DNA from: JBAXXL01 sp037127915 | GTDB taxonomy: Bacteria > Bacteroidota > Ignavibacteria > Kapaibacteriales > UBA2268 | Length of the DNA stretch: 64,000 nt | Assembly (NCBI GenBank): GCA_037127915.1 | Contig: JBAXXL010000023.1 | Location: 1 to 64,000, forward strand | Direction of reading: 5' to 3' | Shown here: positions 51,805 through 60,686 of the stretch, in pieces | Numbering within the stretch: the stretch's first letter is position 1 | Layout of the letters: every line of letters begins with the position of its first letter | Program-made: the position numbers and the translations under genes | Notes under the pieces: generated by a model | The model's database searches: none | Told to the model about the DNA's origin: nothing | The model's input: only the letters and a program-made list of their open reading frames with translations

Positions 51805-54489
51805 TTAATTTTCCAGTTTAATTATTCTCAAAAAACTTGGTGTTTTGTTTTCAATTAGTTTATTTTTTATACGATGAAAACTTTGTGTTACCACATCGAG
51901 ATTTCTATATTTTTCTACAGAGCGGACCGAATAAATCTTTCCCGTTATCTCAACGATTTCAACATCCATTCCCGGAATTTGGTTTAGTCTTTCTTTATAT
52001 TTGCTAGCATTTTCGAGATTTTGATAAACACCAAAGCTTACAACAAACTGGTTGCACTCTTTAATAAGCGGCATTGCAAACTCTTTTATAGCTAGTGGAA
52101 AACGTTTTATCGCTGTTTGAATGGAATCGGTAAACACATTTGCTTCCGCTTCGGATTGGAAACTATTGGAGAATAATCTATGCGCTCCTGTACCCGATCC
52201 ATCGTCAGCAATATTCAAATTGTTTTCGAAATATCCAAAAGAATAATCGATGAGGATTTTTTGAATGTCTTCCGCCTCTTTTCTATTATCAAATTTTAGT
52301 TCTACCGTATAGTAACAATTCTCTTTAACCGGTTGCTGTTTTTCGAAATCGAAATCCCGCGGCACAGCATCAAGTGAAATCTCAATCCTCCGCATCAAAG
52401 CATCGGTTTGAACGATAGAATCTTTTTGTCTATAGATACCTTTGCCGTTTATTTCGTATTTTACACGTTTGCTATCATAAGCCGATCTATACACTTGGCT
52501 GGTTGACATAAGATGATTGTGGATAGTTTCATAAGTATAGTATGCCCGCAACATAGAGAGCATCACATTACCATTCTGGCCGCCGGTAACTCCATCGATA
52601 TTAAATTTGACCATTTTGTTATTAGTATCAATTAATGAAGCTATTTGGAAAGCTTGTCTATGAGAAATTTTTAAATCATTTACTATTAAATCCTTACCTG
52701 TATATACCCCATCCAAGCCGTGCGCATCGGTATAGCCATTAATAGTAATTCTTAGTACCAGCGAGTCGCCGCAAGTTATTTCTTTCAATTGTAATATAGG
52801 CAGTTTGCTGTTAATATCGTCATAAATTTTAGATTCGAAATACGCGTCAATGTGTCTTGGAACGGTATCGTACTTCCAATCATTATCCTTATAATTTGCT
52901 CCTTTCAATTGTCCTGTACGCTTCTCATTTTGGAAAATATCCCAATTCTCTTTAGTCAGCGGTCGCCAATATCCGGTAATGAAGTAAGGTACTCCGCTCT
53001 GGTCGGAGAAAATAATTGTACCTAAATCGCTACCCACTATATCCACAACTAAATCTTGTATAATTAATTTGTCATAATCCGGTGTTTCAAATTTAACTGG
53101 ATCGCATTTATATATCGGGTTATCAACTTTCAAAATATAAGTTGAATTTTTCTTTAGATTTGAAAATTCTTCGCCGTTTTTCACTTTACCGACTATATTA
53201 CCTGCTTCATCTTCGATTATCACGGTAACCAATCCAAGAAAATCGTTACTTGTAGTATCTTTATCAATAGATGTACAACGATCTCTAAGTTGAATATTAA
53301 TTAACACACTAATTGTTAGCGATGTACCAGGATTTATGTCCTCATTCTCAACACCACAAGCATATATATCATATTTCCCTTGATTGTCTTTTCTGGAGAA
53401 GTAGAGGCTTGTACCATTGTCACTCAAAAAAGGAGATATTTCGTCGTTACTTGTATTGATAATTCCCGGAAAAGTTAATCGCAATTTGCTCTTTGATATT
53501 TTGGCATTGTTTATATTTCTTACGTTTTTCCAAGTATCATTAAGATCGCTTTCTGCAATATAGATATCGAAACCGCCTTTACCATTTGGCCTGTTAGATG
53601 AAAAGTAGAAATTACCATCGTTGCCTATATGAGGGAATGTTTCGTCATATTGGGTGTTTATCGAATTCAGGGGCAGAGGGGTATCCCAATTACCGGAAAC
53701 TTTTTTAGAATACCAAATATCCAATCCGCCTTTACCGCCGGGGCTGTTTGAAACGAAATATAGAACCTTTCCGTTAGGAGATAGCATAGGCTGTGATTCC
53801 CAGTAATCGTCAGTGTTAACAGCATCTATAGGTGTAGGTTTAGTGTAACCGTTTGTCGTTTTTTTAAACTCGTATAAATCCCAGTTTTTACTTGTTCCTA
53901 CGGTATCGAATTGTCTATCAGCCGCAATTATGAAGTTAGAGCCGTCTAATGATGTAATCGGTCCCCGGATAAGGTTATCGTTTTGCGATCCTGTTACTAA
54001 AATTTTCGGTTTGCCCCACCCTGTCCATGGATCCAATTTACCACCGGTATTGACTCTCGTTGAATAAAATACATCACCAAAGTTCTTCTCATCTGTAATT
54101 AAAGAATAATATTTTGAATGTTTTTTCGGCTTTTTAATAACAGCTTTGGGAGAATTACCAACCAACCAGCCAAACGGAAAATAATTCCAAAATCCGTATC
54201 GTTGCGGTTTATCATATATTCTGGACGAAGTAAACCAAAGGATTTCACTATTTCCATTACGTGTTATTACAGGTGCATACTCGTCGGTTATATACTTGTC
54301 ATAATACAATGCGTGTTTCTTGGAACTAAAAATCGATGTACTCCCGATTGTATCTGATGTTACGTTAATAATAGCGGGAAGTATCTTGCAATCTAAATCT
54401 TGCGCCTTCAAACCCAAACAGTTAGAAGACAATCCTATAGCACAAAAAACTAAAACTTTTTTTATATTCATACTGTTAAATAAATTCAT
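51805..54489 (-). CDS. PorE-like PD40/OmpA protein with a C-terminal SPOR domain
   Basis: An 894-residue secreted protein (signal peptide ending near LKAQ). Residues about 60-390 hold PD40/WD40-like propeller repeats (SQPMLSPNGKVLYFVSNSPGGKGGLDIWY, FYFSSNRPNGKGGFDIY). Residues about 400-520 form a carboxypeptidase-regulatory-like stretch. Residues about 590-720 are OmpA-like (TINGYTDAHG, then ALMRRIEISL), with the Asp and Arg of peptidoglycan binding. The last 90 residues look like a SPOR domain (CNQFVVSFGVYQNLENASKY). Known PorE has PD40, CRD and OmpA modules and links T9SS to peptidoglycan; a SPOR tail is unusual. AGGAG lies 7 bases before the ATG. It is last in a three-gene unit. Confidence 0.72.
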   Translation of the reverse strand: MNLFNSMNIKKVLVFCAIGLSSNCLGLKAQDLDCKILPAIINVTSDTIGSTSIFSSKKHALYYDKYITDEYAPVITRNGNSEILWFTSSRIYDKPQRYGFWNYFPFGWLVGNSPKAVIKKPKKHSKYYSLITDEKNFGDVFYSTRVNTGGKLDPWTGWGKPKILVTGSQNDNLIRGPITSLDGSNFIIAADRQFDTVGTSKNWDLYEFKKTTNGYTKPTPIDAVNTDDYWESQPMLSPNGKVLYFVSNSPGGKGGLDIWYSKKVSGNWDTPLPLNSINTQYDETFPHIGNDGNFYFSSNRPNGKGGFDIYIAESDLNDTWKNVRNINNAKISKSKLRLTFPGIINTSNDEISPFLSDNGTSLYFSRKDNQGKYDIYACGVENEDINPGTSLTISVLINIQLRDRCTSIDKDTTSNDFLGLVTVIIEDEAGNIVGKVKNGEEFSNLKKNSTYILKVDNPIYKCDPVKFETPDYDKLIIQDLVVDIVGSDLGTIIFSDQSGVPYFITGYWRPLTKENWDIFQNEKRTGQLKGANYKDNDWKYDTVPRHIDAYFESKIYDDINSKLPILQLKEITCGDSLVLRITINGYTDAHGLDGVYTGKDLIVNDLKISHRQAFQIASLIDTNNKMVKFNIDGVTGGQNGNVMLSMLRAYYTYETIHNHLMSTSQVYRSAYDSKRVKYEINGKGIYRQKDSIVQTDALMRRIEISLDAVPRDFDFEKQQPVKENCYYTVELKFDNRKEAEDIQKILIDYSFGYFENNLNIADDGSGTGAHRLFSNSFQSEAEANVFTDSIQTAIKRFPLAIKEFAMPLIKECNQFVVSFGVYQNLENASKYKERLNQIPGMDVEIVEITGKIYSVRSVEKYRNLDVVTQSFHRIKNKLIENKTPSFLRIIKLEN

Positions 54490-54518
54490 TGCTCAACTCC
54501 TAATGATATAGTAATTAT

Positions 54519-56711
54519 CTAAAACAAAATTGGATAAATAGCTCTGAAATCAATACCTGAAAGATGGAAAATATTGGTGTCCACTTCGCGGCCCAAATAT
54601 CTGCCTTCTATGTGTAAAATTCCAATTTCGCATGGAATACCTGTATTCGAATCATCTTTATTACTCCATAAAACATATACAGCTTTAAGAAGTAATTTTT
54701 CATTAGGGTCTGCACTGACAGGATTCCCGCCAACAGATGTGAAGCCGTTAGTAAATGTAAAAGTGCCATTTTGATATTCATTTCTTATTTGATTTACAAC
54801 GTCTTTAGTGTTTTTAATCTCATTGACTGTCATATATTTCCAAAACTTAACATTTTTCATTATACCGCTAGGTGCTAATTTGAGAATAGGCTCCCTATCG
54901 GTTGTCACCGTCGCTGAATTATCGTAAACATCAATATAAAAATCACCTTGATCGGGAGGATAAGGGGCGAGTTTACCATCTATACCGCGAATACTGCGAA
55001 CCAAATCCGATGTGTTGCCTTCGCTTAGGCCATTGAACCAAAACACTTGTTGTTCTTGAATGTCTACCACATCCGAAAGCTGGTTATAACCAGATATTTT
55101 TTGTAGTTCCGAAGTCTGTGGAGCTGTTGTTACTATAGCCACTACTTTAATTGTTTGAGCGGCGCATCCCGGAATATTTGAAGATAATGTAAGATAAATA
55201 GTAAACGTGCTATCTTCTGTTTTTTGGTTATTACCTCTTTTGCTTAGAACTCTATTTTGGAATTCTTCGATTGTCGGCGCGGTAAAGGTAACACCTAAGC
55301 TAAATGAATAACCAGACTTTAATGAGAATCCCGTTGAATTGGTAAAGGTAAAATACTTCAAGGATAATTGATTTTGTTCTTTATCCTCGACCGAGATTCT
55401 GATATCAACAGGATCGAAACACGCGTCAATCGGGTAAGAAATAGTAAAACTCTCAACTTTTTTACTTGGTTCATTGGTACAAGTGTTTGCTTTTGAAAAT
55501 AGGAATCGACTGCATACGCCGGTAACAAATTGATAATTTCTTTCTGTATTGCTAAATTCCAGATCAACGCCGGTTATCATTAGTTTCGGACATACATCCA
55601 CGCAAGCTTTAGCTTTCAAAATTAAAAGTGTTGTACAAGTTTTATCACCGGTTTTGTAGGTAACTAAAAAAGTATCAGGTTTCATTTGGGTATCTTTTGC
55701 AGTAAACTTCAAATCAACTTTTAATGCTTTGTTATAATTAACAGTTGCATTATATTTAGTTATTTGCCACTCCCCTATTTTGCTCAGTGATTCTATACTA
55801 ATGATTTCATCCACGCAGTTTACCTTAGTATTGATAAACACTTCTTCGTTCTTATATTCTTTTGGAGTACCAAGCGTATTTCTATCATCTTCCTTATTAA
55901 TAATTGTCGGTTCAAGATCAAGACATTCGCATTTCGCTTCTACTATTTCAGCCGCTAAATTGACGGTTAATACAGCAGATTTGTCTGTACATTCAGCTTG
56001 AATCAGCAGATTTTTTGCATATTTATTAATATTATTGATTGCATTTAACTGTACTGTAATTGTTATAGATTGACCGGTTACAAGAGTTACCGAAGAACCC
56101 GCCGCAGGGCTGACCAATTCAAATGGCGCTATACTTGCGGCAGACGGCATTTTTAATGTAATAGGTTCGGCACCATTATTTACGAAAAGCGTTGCGCTTT
56201 TGTAATAATATTTGTCGATTTCCGAACGGCTTATCTGAGTTGAGCCGTTTTCATCTAATATAGTTAATTTGTATGTATCATCTTTCAAATCATCACATTT
56301 CAGCGGTGGTGGCGGCTCTGGATTGAAGTACAACACCACGGTTGTGTCTTTGCAACAAGGGTAAATTGGTTCAACTTGAGTCTGCCCTTTATAACTACCT
56401 ATTATTTGATACTGCTTGCCCATCGTCGGGGCTTCGAACACTAATTCCGCAAAGCCTGAATTGTCGGTAATATCTTGTGCTACATAAGTGTTGGCTAACG
56501 GGTCGAACGCCTTTATTTGTGCATTAACAGCCGGTACATTAGTTGCTTTACCGGAAGTATCGCGTAAGAAAGCATAAGCCGAGATTTTTCTTTGCGAACT
56601 ATCGTTTGGCATAATTGTATTTTGAACACATCCGCCAGCGACCATTAAAAGCAATAGCGAAACTATCAAATACCGGCTTTTAATTAAATTTATATGAATT
56701 CTTGTTTGCAT
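54519..56711 (-). CDS. Cysteine-rich lipoprotein with Ig-like repeats
   Basis: A 730-residue predicted lipoprotein (lipobox VAGGC, Cys28). A regulatory-like beta domain comes first (residues about 40-130; ISAYAFLRDTSGKATN), then a proline stretch (NPEPPPPLKC) and three tandem beta-sandwich units with paired cysteines (ECTDKSAVLTVNLAAEI, CVDEIISIESLSKIGEWQI, CAAQTIKVVAIVT). The last 170 residues form a separate domain that I do not recognise (FWFNGLSEGNTSDLVRSIRG). Of unknown function, but placed 29 bases before the PorE-like gene, so it is likely an outer-membrane partner. Confidence 0.62.
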   Translation of the reverse strand: MQTRIHINLIKSRYLIVSLLLLMVAGGCVQNTIMPNDSSQRKISAYAFLRDTSGKATNVPAVNAQIKAFDPLANTYVAQDITDNSGFAELVFEAPTMGKQYQIIGSYKGQTQVEPIYPCCKDTTVVLYFNPEPPPPLKCDDLKDDTYKLTILDENGSTQISRSEIDKYYYKSATLFVNNGAEPITLKMPSAASIAPFELVSPAAGSSVTLVTGQSITITVQLNAINNINKYAKNLLIQAECTDKSAVLTVNLAAEIVEAKCECLDLEPTIINKEDDRNTLGTPKEYKNEEVFINTKVNCVDEIISIESLSKIGEWQITKYNATVNYNKALKVDLKFTAKDTQMKPDTFLVTYKTGDKTCTTLLILKAKACVDVCPKLMITGVDLEFSNTERNYQFVTGVCSRFLFSKANTCTNEPSKKVESFTISYPIDACFDPVDIRISVEDKEQNQLSLKYFTFTNSTGFSLKSGYSFSLGVTFTAPTIEEFQNRVLSKRGNNQKTEDSTFTIYLTLSSNIPGCAAQTIKVVAIVTTAPQTSELQKISGYNQLSDVVDIQEQQVFWFNGLSEGNTSDLVRSIRGIDGKLAPYPPDQGDFYIDVYDNSATVTTDREPILKLAPSGIMKNVKFWKYMTVNEIKNTKDVVNQIRNEYQNGTFTFTNGFTSVGGNPVSADPNEKLLLKAVYVLWSNKDDSNTGIPCEIGILHIEGRYLGREVDTNIFHLSGIDFRAIYPILF

Positions 56712-56745
56712 TTATTTATTCCTTATAGTAATCTTTTTATTTAAT

Positions 56746-57807
56746 TTAAAAACTAAGACCTAATCTTAAAAAAACGGCGTTTGACAATCGGTATGGATTT
56801 AAATCCTGATTTTGCACACATTCCGGCGGAGCAATCAACTCCGGTAGGGGCGTGTATATCCATCTGTATCCTAAATCGACACTTAAATCTATATGTTTTG
56901 TGATTGCAAATTCTTTACCCAAACCCAGGTCCGCAAATGCACCTAACGGTTTGATATTTTTATCTTTATCCTTTTTTATGGTAATCAATCCGCCAAAGTC
57001 GGTGAAGAAAAACCAGGTGTTGCAACTTCTCATCGCACTACAACAATCCACAAAGGCATTTACATTGCTTGTGTAGCGCAAACGAATGGCGGCAGGTACA
57101 AAATACGAACCGTCCATGGGCCACAAACCGGTTAAAATACCAATTTTTGTTGACGAAGGAGTTTTGTCAAGCCAATAAAACAATTTGTCGAGAAATTTAA
57201 ATCCCGTTATAGCCGATATTTCTCCGCCTACAAGAATTTTGGAACCGCCATAGCCAAATCCAAAATCATCTTGAATATAAGTTGTGTCGGGATAGACGGT
57301 TTGATCAATCGCGTTCCATTTTAAAGGATTTCTTCTAATACCGCCCATAGCTTTGATTTCCCATATTAATCCGCTTCTATCGCGAGAGCAGGAAAAGCAA
57401 TCGGTTTGTCCGCGAATAGGTTCAATTACACTTGGTGTATTAATCCCATTTGCCATTGTAGTTATAACTTTAGTATTTATAGAATCAATTCTATAAATAT
57501 TCATTTTAACATCGTAGAAAGCAAGAATTGGTTTATGACAGCTATCATAAACGACAGGTATGTAATTTGTCATAATTGAACTTAAAAATTCACCCTTATT
57601 ACCTTGATTTTCCACCTTTTTTACAAATTCTATATTATATAAAGTATTTGATTTTACCTTTATATAATTTTTGTCCGGATATTCCTCTATTACCGTCTTA
57701 CAAGAAGAAAGCACCAATAATAGTGAAGTGAAACAAATAGAGACTTTTATGAAATTTACCATACTTTTTTTGGGATAAAACATATTTTGAAAAATTATGA
57801 TTCTCAT
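56746..57807 (-). CDS. Lipoprotein with outer-membrane beta-barrel-like C-terminus
   Basis: A 353-residue protein whose hydrophobic segment ends in a lipobox (LVLSSC). The ATG at 57807 has AAGG upstream but gives a long n-region (Cys36); an ATG at 57762 would put the cysteine at 21, which is more typical, but it has no ribosome site. A GTG at 57816 is also possible. The C-terminal half has amphipathic strands (TKIGILTGLWPM, LSVDLGYRWIYTPL) and ends in a strand with terminal Phe (FLRLGLSF), as in outer-membrane barrels. It is first in the operon with the Ig-like lipoprotein and the PorE-like protein. Confidence 0.62.
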   Translation of the reverse strand: MRIIIFQNMFYPKKSMVNFIKVSICFTSLLLVLSSCKTVIEEYPDKNYIKVKSNTLYNIEFVKKVENQGNKGEFLSSIMTNYIPVVYDSCHKPILAFYDVKMNIYRIDSINTKVITTMANGINTPSVIEPIRGQTDCFSCSRDRSGLIWEIKAMGGIRRNPLKWNAIDQTVYPDTTYIQDDFGFGYGGSKILVGGEISAITGFKFLDKLFYWLDKTPSSTKIGILTGLWPMDGSYFVPAAIRLRYTSNVNAFVDCCSAMRSCNTWFFFTDFGGLITIKKDKDKNIKPLGAFADLGLGKEFAITKHIDLSVDLGYRWIYTPLPELIAPPECVQNQDLNPYRLSNAVFLRLGLSF

Positions 57808-58156
57808 ATAATACACCTTTTTGTGATAAAAGAAACTCTGTGAGATGGGTTTTGTAAATAAATAATTGGCTCTGCACGATTTTTTAATTACTTACAAATC
57901 ATCTAATATTTTCAACCCAAAAATAATTATATTTTTTGGAATAACAATTAGATTTTTAGTTATTATCTAAAATATTTTCGCTATTTATGACAAAGAGCCT
58001 AAAAAAATGGTAATTGTCAATAAATGGGATCCGTCATTCTGAACGAAGTGAAGAATCCATCTTCAATTAATTAAAAATTGAAAGTTGAAAGTTGAAAATA
58101 AGAAGAAGAATTCACCGCAAAGACGCGGAGACGCGAAGAAATTGTTTTATCTGTAG

Positions 58157-58176
58157 GGACAGGTCGCGACCTGTCC
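58157..58176. repeat. Palindromic repeat family 2, perfect intergenic copy
   Basis: A 20-base perfect palindrome, GGACAGGTCGCGACCTGTCC, preceded by TTATCTGTAG as in the two coding copies. Confidence 0.85.
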
Positions 58177-58296
58177 ACCTTTGCAACTCGTAATTCGTAA
58201 TTGATTGATGATTTTCTTCAATCCTGAAAGGATGGAAATATTGTAGAAAATGGAAATATACGGTGGCACTAACCCTGGAAAGGTGGTATAATAAAA

Positions 58297-58316
58297 ATGA
58301 CCTCTTTAGAGGTCAT
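58297..58316 (-). terminator. Terminator of the RelE-type toxin-antitoxin operon
   Basis: Inverted repeat ATGACCTCT/AGAGGTCAT with a 2-base loop, followed on the minus strand by TTTTTATT, 19 bases past the toxin stop. Confidence 0.75.
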
Positions 58317-58335
58317 ATATTTGTAGATATAGAAC

Positions 58336-58596
58336 TTATTTATAAGCATCTTTTCTATGTTTTACAGCAATAATATCTAAAATCATCTCAATATCCGATA
58401 TTGAATACAATACTCTATAATCGCCCACGCGTATTCTCCAGATATTATTCGTTCCTTGAAGCTTTTTGCATCCGTTAGGTCTTGGATTATGAATTAAAAG
58501 TTCAATTCTTTTCCAAAGCCTTTCGACAATTTGATTATCAAGAGATTCTATTTCACTAACAGCCGATTTTGAAAAGTTTATATTATAGCTTTTCAT
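58336..58596 (-). CDS. RelE/ParE-family toxin
   Basis: An 86-residue toxin of the RelE/YoeB-like fold: an N-terminal strand and helix (NINFSKSAVSEIESLD), then helix 2 (ERLWKRIELLI), then the signature LQGTNNIWRIRVGDYRVLYSI and a late I-AVKHRKDAY. The key basic residues (R in WRIR and VGDYRV, H-R-K at the end) are present, so it is probably a ribosome-dependent mRNA endonuclease. Its start overlaps the antitoxin's end by 14 bases, the usual order antitoxin then toxin. Confidence 0.88.
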   Translation of the reverse strand: MKSYNINFSKSAVSEIESLDNQIVERLWKRIELLIHNPRPNGCKKLQGTNNIWRIRVGDYRVLYSISDIEMILDIIAVKHRKDAYK

Positions 58597-58780
58597 CCAA
58601 TTTGCCTTGTTTTATCAATTTATCTTTGACATCCTTAAGGCTTGTACGGGGCTCATTTTCACGCGATTTAGCAACTAATAAATCGTAGAAATCTTCCCAA
58701 ATGCCCTTGTACTTTTTCAAATCAATAAGCACAGCTGTTTTATCGCCTTGTTCTGTTACAATATATTGAATGCCGTCCAT
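58583..58780 (-). CDS. Cognate antitoxin
   Basis: A 65-residue acidic protein. It begins MDGIQYIVTEQGDKTAVLIDLKK, a beta-hairpin and strand of the type seen in Phd-like antitoxins (DNA-binding at the N-terminus), then a helical, toxin-binding tail (VKDKLIKQGKLDEKL). The ATG at 58780 has AAAGG upstream; the frame extends to 58798, but without a ribosome site. It probably represses its own operon. Confidence 0.78.
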   Translation of the reverse strand: MDGIQYIVTEQGDKTAVLIDLKKYKGIWEDFYDLLVAKSRENEPRTSLKDVKDKLIKQGKLDEKL

Positions 58781-59166
58781 TATATACCTTTTAAGCAAAT
58801 TTATTATATGATTTTATATATTTACAACGAATAAAAATAACGAATATTTGAAGATAATATAACGGCTAATTATAAATTATAAATGAGAAGAAGAAAAAAC
58901 AATAAAAAGACCTAGGTTGAGGTCGAATGTTTGTAGAAAAATGCACCCCGTTTTTGAAAAACGACCCCAGCGTGGTCGTGTCTTTTTCTTTCTTGATTAT
59001 TCCCGATTTTTCAAAGGAGTTTAGGGGCTTTCTCTTCTAGGGCGTATGCAATACGCCCCTACATTAACAATTTACAATTAACCATTATTGCTTCATACCC
59101 CACACCCCAAAAAAAAAGGCTGACAAATTGCCAGCCCTTATGGAATATTTGATTATTTTTATGTAT
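58781..59166. repeat. Gene-free region with repeat modules
   Basis: Non-coding. Positions 58919-58940 repeat the module at 189-210, again followed by a hairpin-like segment (58962-58978). A GGGGCGTATGCAATACGCCCC palindrome-like module lies at about 59040-59061. The terminator of the next gene is at 59118-59136. No open frame with a ribosome site was seen. Confidence 0.55.
59118..59136 (-). terminator. Terminator of the YD-repeat-like gene
   Basis: A short stem with arms GGCTG/CAGCC. On the minus strand it is followed by a run of T's (GCCTTTTTTTT). It lies 31 bases past the stop of the gene at 59167. Confidence 0.65.
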
Positions 59167-60495
59167 TTACATAATAACTATTTTACCACCGTAAAGCGTT
59201 TTGCCGGCTGTTTTAAATTTGTACATATAGACACCGGAACGTAAGTCCGCAACATATACAGGTTCGCCTTTCGTGACTGTTTCATTAATTAATTCTTGAC
59301 CGGTCAAATCGTAAATAATTATATCAAGTGTAAGTTCACTACCGACCCAATTGAAAGTTATGTATTCTGTGCTCGGATTTGGAGAAACCTGAGCGGAAGA
59401 TAATTTGTTGTCAAAAACAGACGAACCTTCAAAGTTTGAATAGTAATATATAGATTTTGAACTGTCGGTGAGTGTTCCTGAATCATAGGCATAAGACATA
59501 TTCGAAACAACCTGATGGCTGAAGAAATCCTTCATATCAGCGTCACTTGGTGTAAAAGGCAAAACTAAGTCATTCGACGAATAATCATTGTTGTATGAAT
59601 AAACATCCTTATCTGTTGTTACTAATTCGTCGCTACCTGGGTTTTTTATATAATCTGTTTCCATATACCTATTGTTGAATCCATCATATTTATAGGCTAT
59701 TTCGTTGCTGAAAATCAGCAATTCATTTCCATTATCATCAAATTCTACAGTCCAGGCAGTTATCTTATCAAGATTATTATTTCGATATGCATATTTATCT
59801 ACTCCTGTTTTTAACCAATCTTCATTCCAAGAGTATCTGGTACATTCGGTTAGTTTTTGATTATTATCATAAGTATATTCATCTTTTCCGATTAAACCAA
59901 TTTCACTACTCATTGTATAACCGTAATTCAATGTAGTAATCAATAGTTTATTGGAGTTGTATGTGTATTCATATCTGCCGCTGACCGCCCAAGAACTTGT
60001 AGCATCATCCCAATATAACTCCGCTTCCGTTGCAAGTGTGCCATTATCATTATATGTATAATCAGTTTTAGTTATGTTAATACCATTAGTTATTTTTTGA
60101 ATACTTGAAATCATATTACCCTTTTGGTCATACTCATAGTCGGTACTGAAATTATAAACCAAATTCGAAGTTCCGGTATTATAAATTTTCATTGTCCCTT
60201 TTGTTACCTGACCTATTTGGTTATAGGAAAAAGTCATTTTTGCGTCAACTTTTATTCCTTCTTCGAATGGCTCACCATAAGAAACTGCACTATCCAATTT
60301 TTGTTTGGTCGTGTTTAGATCGTTTATAGTGTTTAGCTTATCTTGAGTATTAGCCGCTAAATGAACTCTCCCTGCGAATTGATTTGGTAAAAACGCATTC
60401 ACTAAGCTATGGTTTGATAACTTATCGCCCGGTGTTGCGAACGTTAATGTACTAATGGTTATAAACGCCATTAATAATGTTGCTAATTTTTTCAT
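59167..60495 (-). CDS. YD-repeat-like secreted protein with T9SS sorting domain (second)
   Basis: A 442-residue secreted protein (signal peptide MKKLATLLMAFITISTLTFA). It has about eight YD/RHS-like units (YDQKGNMISSIQKI, YTYNDNGTLATEAELYWDD, YTYNSNKLLITT), homologous to the gene at 50218, and a T9SS type A sorting domain (SPNPSTEYITFNW, RSGVYMYKF). I prefer the ATG at 60495 (GAGG just upstream) to the ATG at 60507. It lacks the in-frame palindromes of the 50218 gene. The function is unknown. Confidence 0.7.
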   Translation of the reverse strand: MKKLATLLMAFITISTLTFATPGDKLSNHSLVNAFLPNQFAGRVHLAANTQDKLNTINDLNTTKQKLDSAVSYGEPFEEGIKVDAKMTFSYNQIGQVTKGTMKIYNTGTSNLVYNFSTDYEYDQKGNMISSIQKITNGINITKTDYTYNDNGTLATEAELYWDDATSSWAVSGRYEYTYNSNKLLITTLNYGYTMSSEIGLIGKDEYTYDNNQKLTECTRYSWNEDWLKTGVDKYAYRNNNLDKITAWTVEFDDNGNELLIFSNEIAYKYDGFNNRYMETDYIKNPGSDELVTTDKDVYSYNNDYSSNDLVLPFTPSDADMKDFFSHQVVSNMSYAYDSGTLTDSSKSIYYYSNFEGSSVFDNKLSSAQVSPNPSTEYITFNWVGSELTLDIIIYDLTGQELINETVTKGEPVYVADLRSGVYMYKFKTAGKTLYGGKIVIM

Positions 60496-60630
60496 AATTT
60501 TCCTCATGAATAAGATTATTGATACGTTTTATAATTTTTAAATCATAACATAATTACGAGGGAAATTTCTAATTGTTTCAATTTCTTCATACCCTATGTC
60601 CTAAACCCTAACCCCAATACCCTAAAAAAA

Positions 60631-60650
60631 GGGTTCGGCAAGCCGAACCC
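60631..60650 (-). terminator. Terminator of the guaB / M24-like operon
   Basis: Perfect 9-bp stem GGGTTCGGC/GCCGAACCC with a 2-base loop. On the minus strand it is followed by seven T's. It lies 36 bases past the M24-like stop. Confidence 0.85.
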
Positions 60651-60686
60651 TTTAATAGAATTTGTATTTATTTTAATACATATACT

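Larger units (their letters stand above)
57808..58335. repeat. Gene-free region with repeat modules
   Basis: About 520 bases without a gene. The first 200 bases are AT-rich upstream sequence of the leftward operon. From 58033, repeats follow: CATTCTGAACGAAGTGAAGAATCCATCTTC (58035-58064), TTGAAAGTTGAAAAT, CACCGCAAAGACGCGGAGACGCGAAGAA (58111-58138), the family-2 palindrome (58157-58176) and CGTAATTCGTAATTGATTG. Confidence 0.6.
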
